DNA of 64,000 nucleotides from Pyrinomonadaceae bacterium (lineage in GTDB: Bacteria; Acidobacteriota; Blastocatellia; Pyrinomonadales; Pyrinomonadaceae). The translations under genes and the position numbers were made by a program. Within the stretch, counting starts at the first letter, position 1. Every line of letters begins with the position of its first letter. Below the pieces are notes generated by a model, which made no database searches, had not been told where the DNA came from, and saw only the letters and a program-made list of their open reading frames with translations. Of the stretch, positions 43,575 to 51,224 are shown one piece after another. The DNA is taken from positions 50,496 through 114,495 of the forward strand of contig JAVEDE010000079.1 of NCBI GenBank assembly GCA_030841105.1. The letters run 5' to 3'.

Positions 43575-44027
43575 CTACTCCATTTCCAGACGCTCGTAGG
43601 CGAGCGTCAACTCTTCCATCGCCACGTCCGTGCCCTTGGCGTTCATCGGGCCGCTGACGTGCTTGATGATGCGCGCGCGCAGCAGTTTCCAAGTCTGCAC
43701 GACCGCCGTGTGATCCTCGTTCTGCAACTGGATGACGACCGTGCGCTCGGCCATCTGGTTGCCGTTGCGGATGTCGTCGAGCCACTTGTAGAGGTTGAGC
43801 GAACCGATCACGCCGCGCTTCAAGGTCACGTCGGTTGACTTGTTGAGGCCGGTGATTTTGCGCACGCTGTTCTCTTTCGAGTTGCCTGTGCGGTACTCCG
43901 AGACGGTGACTTCCATGCCGATGTTGCTGCACTCTTGAAAGCCCGCCTCCACCCCCTCGGTCGTGCCCGTGCCGAGGTCAACCAGAAAATTGAACTGCAC
44001 ATACGGACGATCACGTAGGATTGCCAT
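43575..44027 (-). CDS. Main inner-tube protein (Afp1-like)
   Basis: A 150-aa tube subunit of the gp19-like family, forming the stacked hexamer rings that are driven into the target. Motifs: YVQFNFLVDLGTGTTEGVEAG, FQECSNIGMEVTVSEYRTGN, VTLKRGVIGSLNLYKWLDDI and the ending VAMEELTLAYERLEME. The strong AAGGAGG ribosome site six bases before the ATG fits high expression. It follows the main sheath gene, separated by a heptamer-repeat cassette. It shares its layout with the 162-aa second tube protein. Confidence 0.94.
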   Translation of the reverse strand: MAILRDRPYVQFNFLVDLGTGTTEGVEAGFQECSNIGMEVTVSEYRTGNSKENSVRKITGLNKSTDVTLKRGVIGSLNLYKWLDDIRNGNQMAERTVVIQLQNEDHTAVVQTWKLLRARIIKHVSGPMNAKGTDVAMEELTLAYERLEME

Positions 44028-44045
44028 AAGTTCCTCCTTCGTCGG

Positions 44046-44178
44046 AGTGACGAGTGACGAGTGACAAGTGACGAGTCAGAAGCAGGTTCGACTCATCGCT
44101 CATCACTAATCACTCATCTCTCATCACTCATCTCTCATCATTACTGACTTGTCACTTGTCACTCGTCACTCGTCACTG
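44046..44178. repeat. 7-bp-period repeat cassette between sheath and tube genes
   Basis: Left array 44046-44078 (GTGACGA, GTGACAA), right array about 44092-44178 with two unit types, TCATCAC and TTGTCAC/TCGTCAC. The stop codon of the sheath gene lies within the right array. Confidence 0.88.
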
Positions 44179-46203
44179 TTTTCGATCCGCCGTCCACTGG
44201 CCGATGCGGAAGATGACGAACTCGGCGGGGCGCAAGGGGGCGACGCCGACGAGGCAGACGAGCCGCCCGTTGTCGAGATCGTTCTGCGTCATGGTCGAGC
44301 GGTCGCAGCGCACGAAGTAGGCTTTGTCCGGCTTGTCGCCGAGCAGCGCGCCCATCTGGAATTCGTTGAAGAGGAAATCTTCGATGGTGCGGCGCACGTT
44401 GTCCCAGAGCATCGAGCCGTTCGGCTCGAACACCGCCCACTGCGTACCCTTGTCAATGGAGCGTTCGAGGTAGGCGAAGTAGCGGCGCAGGTTGACGTAT
44501 TTCCATTCGGGGTCGGAACTCGTCGTGCGCGCGCCCCAGAGGCGGAAGCCTCGCCCCTCGAAGAAGCGGAAGCAATTGATGCCTTCGGGGTTCAACACCT
44601 CCTGCTGCGCGCGGTTGAGCATCTTCTCGAAGCCGATGGCGAGCGAGACCACTTCGTTGGCGGGCGCTTTGTAGACGGCGCGTTGGGTGTCGTTGCGCGC
44701 GTAGATGCCCGCGACGAAACCGCTCGGCGGCAAGTTGATCTCGGTGTTCGTCACGGGGTCGAGCACGCGTATCCACGGGTAGTAGAAGGCGGCGTACTTG
44801 GAGTCAATCTTGGCGCGCATGGCGCGCACTTCGGAGATGGATTGGTTGTCGCCGCTGTCTATGACGGCGATGCGGTAGCGCATCCGCTCGGCGTGGGCGA
44901 TGAGCGCGTTGATGATCGCCGTCGCCTCGGAAGTGTTCTCGGCGTAGTTGGCCGTCGCGCCGGGCGTGGCGACGATGGAGATGTCCTCCAAGTCCTCGAA
45001 GGAGACGAGGCCGAACTTGGCGTTGGTCTGCTCGTTGATGCTGCCGGTGTACTCGTCCGTGCCGGGCAGTTGGCCGTCGTTGCCGCCGGTCAACAGAATC
45101 TCCACGGAGCGTTCGCTGTCGGTCGAGTTGAGGTTGTTCAAGAGGTTGTCGCCCAAGATCGCGTTCGACCCGGAACTCGCGCCGTAGGCGATGAGCGTCT
45201 CGATCAGTTCGACGCCGGTCGAGAGATCGTCGCCGACGAGGATGACGATGGGGAGCGTGCGCGCCTGCGAGAGACTGCTCGGGTTCTGCGAGAAGGTTTG
45301 GCTGATGGAGTCGGGCGTGCCGAAGGTGTTCTCGTGTTGCGGGTCGAGCGCGATGTTGTCCCAGACGTTCGTCGTCGCGCCGTCGGCGGAGGTGACGGAG
45401 ATGATCAGCGTCGCGACGCGCACCTGATCGCCCTCGGCGATGCTGAGCGCGGTGAAGCCCGAACCGGAAGGCGTGTTGAGGCGGAGATCGCCCGACGTCG
45501 TGGTGGACGTGTCGCCGAAAACCCACGTCTGCTCGGCCTCGTCGTAATGCGCGAGGCGGAAGCCGCCGCTGCCCGGCGGGCTGTCAACCGGACTCGTCAC
45601 GTTGCTCAGCCACACGGTGTCGTAGGGGCGCAGCGACTTGGCCGTGAGCGCGCCGTCCGTGCCCGTCAAAATGTTCTGGCCGAGTTTGACCGTGATGCGG
45701 ACGCGCATGTTGCCCGCCGCGCCGGGGAAGCGCGCGCGGACGAGGACGGACGTGCCGACCGTCTCCGCGTTCGAGTCTTGATACATCCACCCGCGCGCGT
45801 GGCCGTCGGAGTAGAGCGCGCCGGTCTGGCTCGGGTCGTCTTCCGAAATTTTTTCGCTGGGGCGGCGATAGACGTTCTCCACGCCGTCGGCGTCGCCGTC
45901 AATGACGAGCGGGCGGAAGATGCGCCCGACGTAGAGCCGCTTGCCGCCCTCCTCGAAGAAGGCGCGGACGGCGTGCCAGAGATAGTTGTGTAACTTCGCG
46001 CCGCCCGCGAACTCAAGTTTCTGCCGGTCGCCGTAGACGCGCTCGAACTCGACGAGACCGGTGATGATGTCCGGCTCAAGATCAATTGGGCCGAAGCGCG
46101 ACGGGCCGACCAAGCCGGTCGTGGTCGTGCTCACGCCTTCGATGGACTTGGCACGGAACGAGGTCTCTTCGATGTACACTCCGGGAGCGAGATATTCAGG
46201 CAT
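44173..46203 (-). CDS. Main contractile sheath protein (Afp2/3-like)
   Basis: A 676-aa sheath subunit. The family start APGVYIEETSFRAKSIEGVS is clear, followed by GLVGPSRFGPIDLEPDIITG and VRAFFEEGGKRLYVGRI. The C-terminal sheath core is present (YAAFYYPWIRVLDPVTN, GFVAGIYARNDTQRAVYKAPAN, GARTTSSDPEWKYVNLRRYF, MGALLGDKPDKAYFVRCD, VAPLRPAEFVIFRI). About 120-440 is an inserted, beta-rich surface domain. It contracts around the tube to drive injection. Very strong AAGGAGGAG site just before the ATG. Its stop codon is inside the heptamer cassette, so repeat change could alter its C-terminus. Confidence 0.95.
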   Translation of the reverse strand: MPEYLAPGVYIEETSFRAKSIEGVSTTTTGLVGPSRFGPIDLEPDIITGLVEFERVYGDRQKLEFAGGAKLHNYLWHAVRAFFEEGGKRLYVGRIFRPLVIDGDADGVENVYRRPSEKISEDDPSQTGALYSDGHARGWMYQDSNAETVGTSVLVRARFPGAAGNMRVRITVKLGQNILTGTDGALTAKSLRPYDTVWLSNVTSPVDSPPGSGGFRLAHYDEAEQTWVFGDTSTTTSGDLRLNTPSGSGFTALSIAEGDQVRVATLIISVTSADGATTNVWDNIALDPQHENTFGTPDSISQTFSQNPSSLSQARTLPIVILVGDDLSTGVELIETLIAYGASSGSNAILGDNLLNNLNSTDSERSVEILLTGGNDGQLPGTDEYTGSINEQTNAKFGLVSFEDLEDISIVATPGATANYAENTSEATAIINALIAHAERMRYRIAVIDSGDNQSISEVRAMRAKIDSKYAAFYYPWIRVLDPVTNTEINLPPSGFVAGIYARNDTQRAVYKAPANEVVSLAIGFEKMLNRAQQEVLNPEGINCFRFFEGRGFRLWGARTTSSDPEWKYVNLRRYFAYLERSIDKGTQWAVFEPNGSMLWDNVRRTIEDFLFNEFQMGALLGDKPDKAYFVRCDRSTMTQNDLDNGRLVCLVGVAPLRPAEFVIFRIGQWTADRKQ

Positions 46204-46213
46204 GACTCCTCCT

Positions 46214-47149
46214 TCAGGGCGGTGAACCCGCCGGGGTAATGAACAGCACCGCCTGCGGGGCAGGCGGTGAAACGGTGATCGAATCTTGCGACTTTAAAAT
46301 TAGTTCCTGACCGTATCTCAGGGTCACGCTCGTGAGTTCGACCGCGCCGCCGAAGTCAGTCCACAATTTCGCGGGTGGCGCGTTGAGTTGGTCGAGCGCG
46401 GCGCGCAGGTCCGGGAGCGGCGCGGGCTTCGCCGCCGCAGCGTCGTCCGTCGGGGCGTAACCCGCGCCGAGCGTTAGTTCCCACGTCTGTTCCAAGAGCG
46501 GCACGTTTTGGTTGACGGGCGGCGACGCGACGGGCGACGCGAGCGGCGAGTCGGTCGGCTTCGGGTAGGGGAAGATGAGTGCGACGCTGCCTCGCCGGTC
46601 GCTCAGGCCGCGCGCATGTAGTTGGCCGTCCATGCGCGCTTCGACGATTGCCCAAGCGGCGGGTGCGTTGGCCTGCGCGTTCCACAGGTCGGCGCGGATG
46701 ACGGCCATGCCGGACTGGATGCCGCGCGCCGGGGCGGAATAGAGCGGGATGCTCTGCTGCGCGCTCGCGGGCGACGAAGGTTCGGCGGGCGAGAGCCAGT
46801 TGAAGAGGCCGCGCGGCGCGGGCAGTTCCGCCTCGAACGAGAAAGGCTGAAAGCGACGCTCCTCGTCAACCACTTCGACGACGAACGTCTGCGGCGGCGG
46901 CAAGTTGTTCCAGAAGTTGTCGTCGCCCGCGCCGTGTTCAAACTCGCGCAAGCCCGGCGCGTGATGCAGAACGTAAGTGCCCGAACGGTTGGCGTAGGCT
47001 CGGACGCGCTGCGCGCTGTTGCTCGCGGGGTAGACCGTGATGTTGAGGCCGTCGCCGACGCGCTCGCCCGTCGCCGCGTCGTGAAAGCGCAGGCCGAGCG
47101 GCGCGACGAGCGTCATCCTTTCCAGGACATGCACAGGGTTCAAGGCCAT
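46214..47149 (-). CDS. Unknown CIS-associated beta-rich protein
   Basis: A 311-aa protein, mostly beta-strand by appearance, with an Ig-like or carboxypeptidase-regulatory-like start (GLRFHDAATGERVGDGLNI, RSGTYVLHHAPGLREF, FVVEVVDEERRFQPFSFEAEL). Residues 100-180 are Pro/Ser/Ala-rich. I do not recognise the family. The start is set by the TGATG overlap with the DUF4255 gene (ATG at 47149), so the two are translationally coupled; the longer frame upstream is a shadow of that gene. The main sheath gene follows after ten bases. It may be a cap or sheath-terminating accessory. Confidence 0.72.
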   Translation of the reverse strand: MALNPVHVLERMTLVAPLGLRFHDAATGERVGDGLNITVYPASNSAQRVRAYANRSGTYVLHHAPGLREFEHGAGDDNFWNNLPPPQTFVVEVVDEERRFQPFSFEAELPAPRGLFNWLSPAEPSSPASAQQSIPLYSAPARGIQSGMAVIRADLWNAQANAPAAWAIVEARMDGQLHARGLSDRRGSVALIFPYPKPTDSPLASPVASPPVNQNVPLLEQTWELTLGAGYAPTDDAAAAKPAPLPDLRAALDQLNAPPAKLWTDFGGAVELTSVTLRYGQELILKSQDSITVSPPAPQAVLFITPAGSPP

Positions 47150-47736
47150 CACGCGCGCACCTTTCCGAGATCGAAGGCACGCGTCTGCACCAACTCGGCC
47201 TCTTCGAGCGCGACCTTCGACTCGACCGACACCATGCGGATCACGTAAGTGACGGAGAGCGGCGGGTTCAGTTTGGTCAGCGTCGCCAGGTTCGACATGT
47301 CTTGCAAATTCAGCGGGTCGAGGATGATCTCGATGGTTTCGCCGGGTCGGAACGTCGCCGGGTCGGAGGCGTAGTCGTTCAACAAACTCGCGTGCAGCAC
47401 GGGCACGTCCTGCAACATGCGGATCGCCCACGACAGCAGGAGTTGCTGCTTCTCCGCCGTCTTGCCCCACGCCGTCAGCATGTAATGGAGGTCGAGCGGG
47501 ATCGGCGAACGATAACGCCGCCCGTCTGCGCCCACGCTCGGCGGCAGATTGCGCCGCGAACCGTTGACCGCGATGCGGTAGAGAAACAGCGACAGCCCCT
47601 CTTCCATCGGCGACAGGAAATCTTTGATCTGGTAGAGACTGAAACTCGCGCCCGCGAATTCTGGCTTCGGGCACGCGTCGCCGAGCAGCCCGACAATGGC
47701 CTGCCCCGCCGCCGCAATTGACTCGTAAGTCGCCAT
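47149..47736 (-). CDS. DUF4255 tube-cap protein (Pvc16/Afp16-like)
   Basis: A 195-aa protein matching the DUF4255/Pvc16 N-terminal family, the cap that terminates tube and sheath growth. The diagnostic stretches are VSLFLYRI-type LSLFLYRIAVNGSRRNLP, RRYRSPIPLDLHYMLTAWG and LLLSWAIRMLQDVPVLH, with a closing LSVTYVIRMVSVES strand. Length is normal. The ATG at 47734-47736 has no strong ribosome site. It is the first structural gene of the CIS operon in transcription order, with the 311-aa gene overlapping its stop by two bases. Confidence 0.92.
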   Translation of the reverse strand: MATYESIAAAGQAIVGLLGDACPKPEFAGASFSLYQIKDFLSPMEEGLSLFLYRIAVNGSRRNLPPSVGADGRRYRSPIPLDLHYMLTAWGKTAEKQQLLLSWAIRMLQDVPVLHASLLNDYASDPATFRPGETIEIILDPLNLQDMSNLATLTKLNPPLSVTYVIRMVSVESKVALEEAELVQTRAFDLGKVRA

Positions 47737-47767
47737 CTATCACGTCACAAAAAAACCGTGCGGTGTG

Positions 47768-47833
47768 TGCAACCGCCAGTTGCGGTATTCGCAATTGTTA
47801 GTTGCGATGTTCGCAACCGTTAGTTAGCGCCCG
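47768..47833. repeat. Three 22-bp imperfect repeats upstream of the DUF4255 gene
   Basis: Copies start at 47768, 47790 and 47812 (TGCAACCGCCAGTTGCGGTATT, CGCAATTGTTAGTTGCGATGTT and a third, more diverged). The first two contain a small inverted repeat (GCAAC-GTTGC type). They lie in the 112-bp gap between the 87-aa and DUF4255 genes and could be protein-binding sites or RNA hairpins. Confidence 0.8.
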
Positions 47834-47848
47834 GCGCGCGCGTGCCGT

Positions 47849-48112
47849 TCACTCGTGCCCGGCCGGGTGGATGATGAAACGCTTCAGCCAGTGTCGCAGA
47901 CGCCAGCGACTGTCCACGTTGACGCCCATCTCCACCAGATACGGCTCGATGAAGATTTTGATCTCGTCGAGGTCTTTGAGGTAACGCCGCGCGCCGTCGG
48001 AGACGTGTGTGATGTGGCCGTGCCATTTCACGCGCCCGCCCGCGCCGCCAGCGGCCTCCTCCGTCCACAACTTGACGATGAACGAATCCACTTGGGATTC
48101 AGGCAAGTCCAT
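47849..48112 (-). CDS. Small unknown protein, first gene of the CIS block
   Basis: An 87-aa protein (MDLPESQVDSFIVKLWTEE to the HE end). It carries WHGHITHVSDGARRYLKDLDEIKIFIEPYLVEMGV, compact alpha/beta sequence with no membrane segment. I recall similar short proteins in regulator-adjacent settings but cannot name the family. An ATG at 48217 in the same frame would add 35 Pro/Ile-rich residues, but it lies only about five bases after the predicted transcript start, so 48112 is preferred. As the first gene downstream of the candidate SARP-dependent promoter it may be a regulator or assembly factor. Confidence 0.65.
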   Translation of the reverse strand: MDLPESQVDSFIVKLWTEEAAGGAGGRVKWHGHITHVSDGARRYLKDLDEIKIFIEPYLVEMGVNVDSRWRLRHWLKRFIIHPAGHE

Positions 48113-48228
48113 GATGACCCCGTGCGAGGGGATGGGCTGTGAGATCGGGCTGAGTGCGACCCTCGTCCAGTGATCGGGTGGCGGGCAAAAGAGCCTTGGG
48201 GTCAGACCAGCAATCATGCGCGGGGAGT

Positions 48229-48276
48229 TGTATAACAGGCGGGCAGGCGGGCGGGCGTCTCGCGGGCGTCTGTCAA
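48229..48276 (-). promoter_or_regulatory. Candidate SARP-controlled promoter of the CIS operon
   Basis: Read on the minus strand: TTGACA (48271-48276), then GACGCCC (48264-48270), a second GACGCCC exactly 11 bp on (48253-48259), a diverged GCCTGCC another 11 bp on (48242-48248), then seven bases later TATACA (48229-48234) as -10. SARP activators bind heptamer direct repeats at 11-bp spacing whose last copy lies about eight bases before the -10, so the fit is good. The TTGACA is 36 bases from the -10, too far to work with it unaided. The predicted start is near 48222. The rest of the 48113-48432 gap holds the heptamer cassette at 48320-48415. Confidence 0.6.
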
Positions 48277-48319
48277 AGCGTCTTCCGATTGCGGAATGCG
48301 GAGATGGATGTCTAAATCG

Positions 48320-48415
48320 AGAAGTCGGAAGACAGGAAACAGGAGTCAGAATGAAGACAAGTTAACGCCCGCCCTAATTCTGACTCCTGTTTTCTGTTTC
48401 CTGTTTCCTGTCTTT
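48320..48415. repeat. 7-bp-period inverted repeat downstream of the SARP gene
   Basis: Left arm 48320-48351 (AGACAGGAAACAGGAGTCAG), right arm 48377-48415 (TTCTGAC, TCCTGTT, TTCTGTT, TCCTGTT). The unit matches the 2677-2812 cassette, 45 kb away. It lies after the stop of the SARP gene and before the CIS promoter, so it may terminate the SARP transcript and insulate the two. Confidence 0.85.
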
Positions 48416-48432
48416 CGCTAATCCTTCCCCGC

Positions 48433-49392
48433 TTAGTGCTTCAAGGCTTGCTGGACGGCCTTGATGTCTTGCTGGATGCGGCGTTGCACGTCGGACATGA
48501 CGAGTTGGAGTTGTTGGAGGCGGCCGAGCACTTCGGGCAGCGAGGCGGCGGTCGTCTGAGCGTCCGTGTCGAGTTCGGCGGCGGGCTGGCCGAGTTCTTC
48601 GAGTTGGTCGAGGCGGATTTGCTGGTAGAGCGCGACGGTGCGGCGGTCGGGCGCAACGTCTAGTTCCTGCCTGAGCGCGGCCACGCAGCGTTCGTACTGG
48701 CGCAGCGCGGCCGTGCGGTCGCCCGACATGTGGAGCAGGTGCATCAACTGGCGGTGCGTGCGCTCGCGCGCGCGGTCGTAGCGCAGGATGGTCGAGCCGT
48801 AGAGCAGTCCCGTCTCGTAATCGCCGTTCGCCTCGCAATAGCTGATCAGTTTGTCGAGCATCACGAGGTACATGTTCTGCAAACGCTCGCGCTCGTACAG
48901 ACACCAATCCTGATACCAGCCTTCGAGCAGGTCGCCCTTGTAGAGTGCGGCGGCCGCTTCGACAATGCGCTTCGTCTCTTCGTCCAAGTCCTTCCCGGCC
49001 TTCCCCTGCACGCGCGCGAAGGCACGCTCGAACACTTCCACGTCGAGCCACACCGCGGCGGCGGGCGCAACGTTGAGCCGCACCCATTCATGTTCGGCAG
49101 AGAGCAACGCGCCGCCCTCGTCCATGCCGCCGCCATCACTATTACCACCGCCGTGGCCTTCGAGCGCGGACTGTAAATGCCAGAGAGTTTGCCTTAGATA
49201 TTTTTTCGATTTGTCCGTGGCCGTCTCGCCCCAGAGCAGTCCGGCGAGCGATTCGCGCGTGTGTGGGCGGGCGCGGTGGACGAGGAGATAACTCAGAAGT
49301 TCCTGTGTCTTGCAGGCGTCGAATCCTTCGAGCGGCTGCCCGCCCGCGTGGACGCTGAACTTGCCGAACAGATGAATACTCAACGTGGACAT
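48433..49392 (-). CDS. SARP/BTAD-family transcriptional activator
   Basis: A 319-aa regulator. About 1-95 is the winged-helix DNA-binding domain of the SARP family (LSIHLFGKFSVHAGGQPLEG, SYLLVHRARPHTRESLAGLLWG, KKYLRQTLWHLQSAL). About 100-265 is the bacterial transcriptional activation domain, with TPR-like helices (FERAFARVQGK, YKGDLLEGWYQDWCLYERERL, RTHRQLMHLLHMSGDRTAALRQYERC). About 270-319 is a coiled coil (LPEVLGRLQQLQLVMSDVQRRI). It lacks the NB-ARC and TPR extensions of large SARPs. ATG at 49392 is chosen; TTG at 49401 is possible. It stands next to the CIS operon in the same orientation, and heptamer repeats of SARP spacing precede that operon, so it is the likely activator. Confidence 0.9.
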   Translation of the reverse strand: MSTLSIHLFGKFSVHAGGQPLEGFDACKTQELLSYLLVHRARPHTRESLAGLLWGETATDKSKKYLRQTLWHLQSALEGHGGGNSDGGGMDEGGALLSAEHEWVRLNVAPAAAVWLDVEVFERAFARVQGKAGKDLDEETKRIVEAAAALYKGDLLEGWYQDWCLYERERLQNMYLVMLDKLISYCEANGDYETGLLYGSTILRYDRARERTHRQLMHLLHMSGDRTAALRQYERCVAALRQELDVAPDRRTVALYQQIRLDQLEELGQPAAELDTDAQTTAASLPEVLGRLQQLQLVMSDVQRRIQQDIKAVQQALKH

Positions 49393-49860
49393 TGCATCCA
49401 ATTCCTTTCCCGTGGTGGGAATGTTGTGAGAGCCGGGGCTTCGACGCGGACGACTACCAACGGTCGGGCTGCTAGGTGATGGTGCAGTCGGGTTGTCGCG
49501 TTGATGGCTCAGTCCGGCGGGGATTTCCTGAGAGCGTGTCTCCCGTTTCGCCGGGCAACGAAGTTAACCGTCCTTCCGCGTCGCGCGGGGACGGAACAAC
49601 CGAGGTGCGATTCTGAATGGTGCGAACTACGACAGGTTCAAGCGGGTGAAGCGTTCCTCTTGACTCCGAGAAAGAGTCGTTGGCTGCGAGCGGACATGAG
49701 AGAAGCTGTGCCGAGCATGGGAGGATTCTCCAAATTGAGATGGCGAGGACTGGGAAATATCGAGGAGCACGTAAAGCGGTGTGGCCTGTGCTGTCAACCT
49801 GCGCCCTCCCGTTGGAGAGCGCCGACCCATATGTGATGCGTCCTGTGTGAGACGGCGGGA
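49393..49860 (-). other. Long untranslated leader of the SARP gene
   Basis: About 460 bases lie between the promoter at 49861-49889 and the SARP start. Composition is less GC-rich than in neighbouring genes. Small hairpins such as CCGTCC...GGACGG (about 49570-49595) are present. Open frames here (49501-49836 plus, 49627-49830 minus) have no ribosome site or family resemblance and are not called. I see no known riboswitch. Confidence 0.5.
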
Positions 49861-49889
49861 GTTATAGCGTCGGCGTGCCCCTTTGTCAA
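49861..49889 (-). promoter_or_regulatory. Sigma-70-type promoter for the SARP gene
   Basis: On the minus strand TTGACA (49884-49889), a 17-base spacer, then TATAAC (49861-49866). This is the best housekeeping-type promoter in the window. It lies in an AT-rich stretch (about 49886-49940) and would start transcription near 49854. Confidence 0.78.
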
Positions 49890-49971
49890 TCCTTAAAGTT
49901 AACTGTAACCAAAATATAACAACGCCTGCATGAATTTATGCAGTGCCGCCGCGACTCACGCGGGCGCGCCG

Positions 49972-51129
49972 TCAACGCGCGGGCGGCACTGTTACTTCGA
50001 GCGAGAAGTTGCCGCCGCGCCCCGCCCTGCCCGGTTCGGTGAAACGCAGATCGGCGAATTGCACGAGCAACTCCTCGGCGCAGCTTTGCCCTTCCACGCG
50101 GACGGCGGGAAAGCGCGCGAAGTCGAGAAAGATTCTCGCGCGTTCGTCTGCGGCGGCGCGCGTTGCGACTGCGGCGGCCTCGCCTTGCGGCTTCTCGAAG
50201 CGCGTCAATTCGCCGGGCGCGTCCCGCTCCGTTTCGACGTGCGACAAGAGCGAAGTTTCAAAACGATAGACGGCGCGATCCGTCTCCGCCAGCACGCGCC
50301 ACCGCGTCGGGTCTGCGAGCGACGGCATCGCCGCGACTCTCTGCACAGTCTCCTGCTGTCGCGCGGCCTCAGCCACGGCCACCTCTTGCGCCCGCGCGAG
50401 CGCGCGACCGTGCAAGAGGCCGAGCGCGCCCCAGTACACGACGACGAACGCCAGCGCGACCAAAGCGATCGAGCGTCCCCAACGCACGGCGAAGTTCATA
50501 GCGAAGTTCATTTGATGCGCGACGACGAGCGCGACGAGGCACGCCAGCCACAGCGCGCGCGACGCGACCGGGTAACCCATCCCCGCACGCATCGGCAGGA
50601 CGACGAAAGCCAGCGTCGCCACGAGCGCGAGCGCGCCCCACGCGACCGCGTGCCAGCGCGTCTTCGCCGTCAGCAGAAACGACGCCCCGCCCAGACTCAA
50701 CCACAGCCACGGGTCAACAATGTAGACGAGGTCGCCGTAAAACCAACGCCCGTCCCAAGGCAACAGCGGGCGCACGCCGTAGTTGTTCGTCCAGTCCATC
50801 AAAGGGTGCGACGCGCTGACCACAAGCGACGCGACGACGAGACCGCGCAGGCGCACGCCCGGACGAAGACCACGCAGGCGCGCGACGGTGCGGTCGCCGG
50901 CGTAGAACAACAGCGGGATGATGAGCGCGATGGCGAGCGTACCGACGACGGAATGCGTGATGCCGCGATGATGTTTCAGATAAAACCAACTGCCGCCGAA
51001 GGCCGCCAGGATGTCGGCGTCCGGCGCGTTGGCGGCCAGCAGGCAGACGGCGGTCGCCCCCGGCGACAGGCGTTCCAGCCCCGCCTTCGCAGCCGTCAAC
51101 CCGACCAGCGTATGCGTCAGATTATCCAT
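49972..51129 (-). CDS. YdjM/DUF457-type membrane-bound metal-dependent hydrolase
   Basis: A 385-aa inner-membrane protein of the LexA-binding, YdjM-like family (PF04307). The conserved histidine/aspartate motifs are visible: MDNLTHTLVG at the start, NAPDADILAAFGG, HHRGITHS and SHPLMDWTNNYGVRPLLP. Five to six membrane helices follow to about residue 250. The C-terminal 130 residues are soluble and likely periplasmic or cytoplasmic. The family's reaction is not established; homologues are induced in the SOS response in E. coli. No clear ribosome site. It follows the TPR gene across a heptamer cassette. Confidence 0.85.
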   Translation of the reverse strand: MDNLTHTLVGLTAAKAGLERLSPGATAVCLLAANAPDADILAAFGGSWFYLKHHRGITHSVVGTLAIALIIPLLFYAGDRTVARLRGLRPGVRLRGLVVASLVVSASHPLMDWTNNYGVRPLLPWDGRWFYGDLVYIVDPWLWLSLGGASFLLTAKTRWHAVAWGALALVATLAFVVLPMRAGMGYPVASRALWLACLVALVVAHQMNFAMNFAVRWGRSIALVALAFVVVYWGALGLLHGRALARAQEVAVAEAARQQETVQRVAAMPSLADPTRWRVLAETDRAVYRFETSLLSHVETERDAPGELTRFEKPQGEAAAVATRAAADERARIFLDFARFPAVRVEGQSCAEELLVQFADLRFTEPGRAGRGGNFSLEVTVPPAR

Positions 51130-51137
51130 CGGAAAAA

Positions 51138-51219
51138 GAGGCCAGAGGTTAAAGGTCAGGGATCAGTTAAAAAGAAAAACCTCTTCAACTGTCTTCACTG
51201 AACTCTAACCTCTGGCCGC
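51138..51219. repeat. 7-bp-period inverted repeat between TPR and YdjM-like genes
   Basis: Left arm 51138-51168 (GAGGCCA, GAGGTTA, AAGGTCA, GGGATCA), right arm about 51187-51219 ending CTAACCTCTGGCC. Arms pair imperfectly. It belongs to the same heptamer class as 53330-53408. Confidence 0.75.
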
Positions 51220-51224
51220 TGCTT

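Noticed and set aside
49501..49836. 111-codon plus-strand frame in the SARP leader region
   Set aside because: No ribosome site, biased composition, no recognised motif, and it lies opposite the predicted SARP leader.
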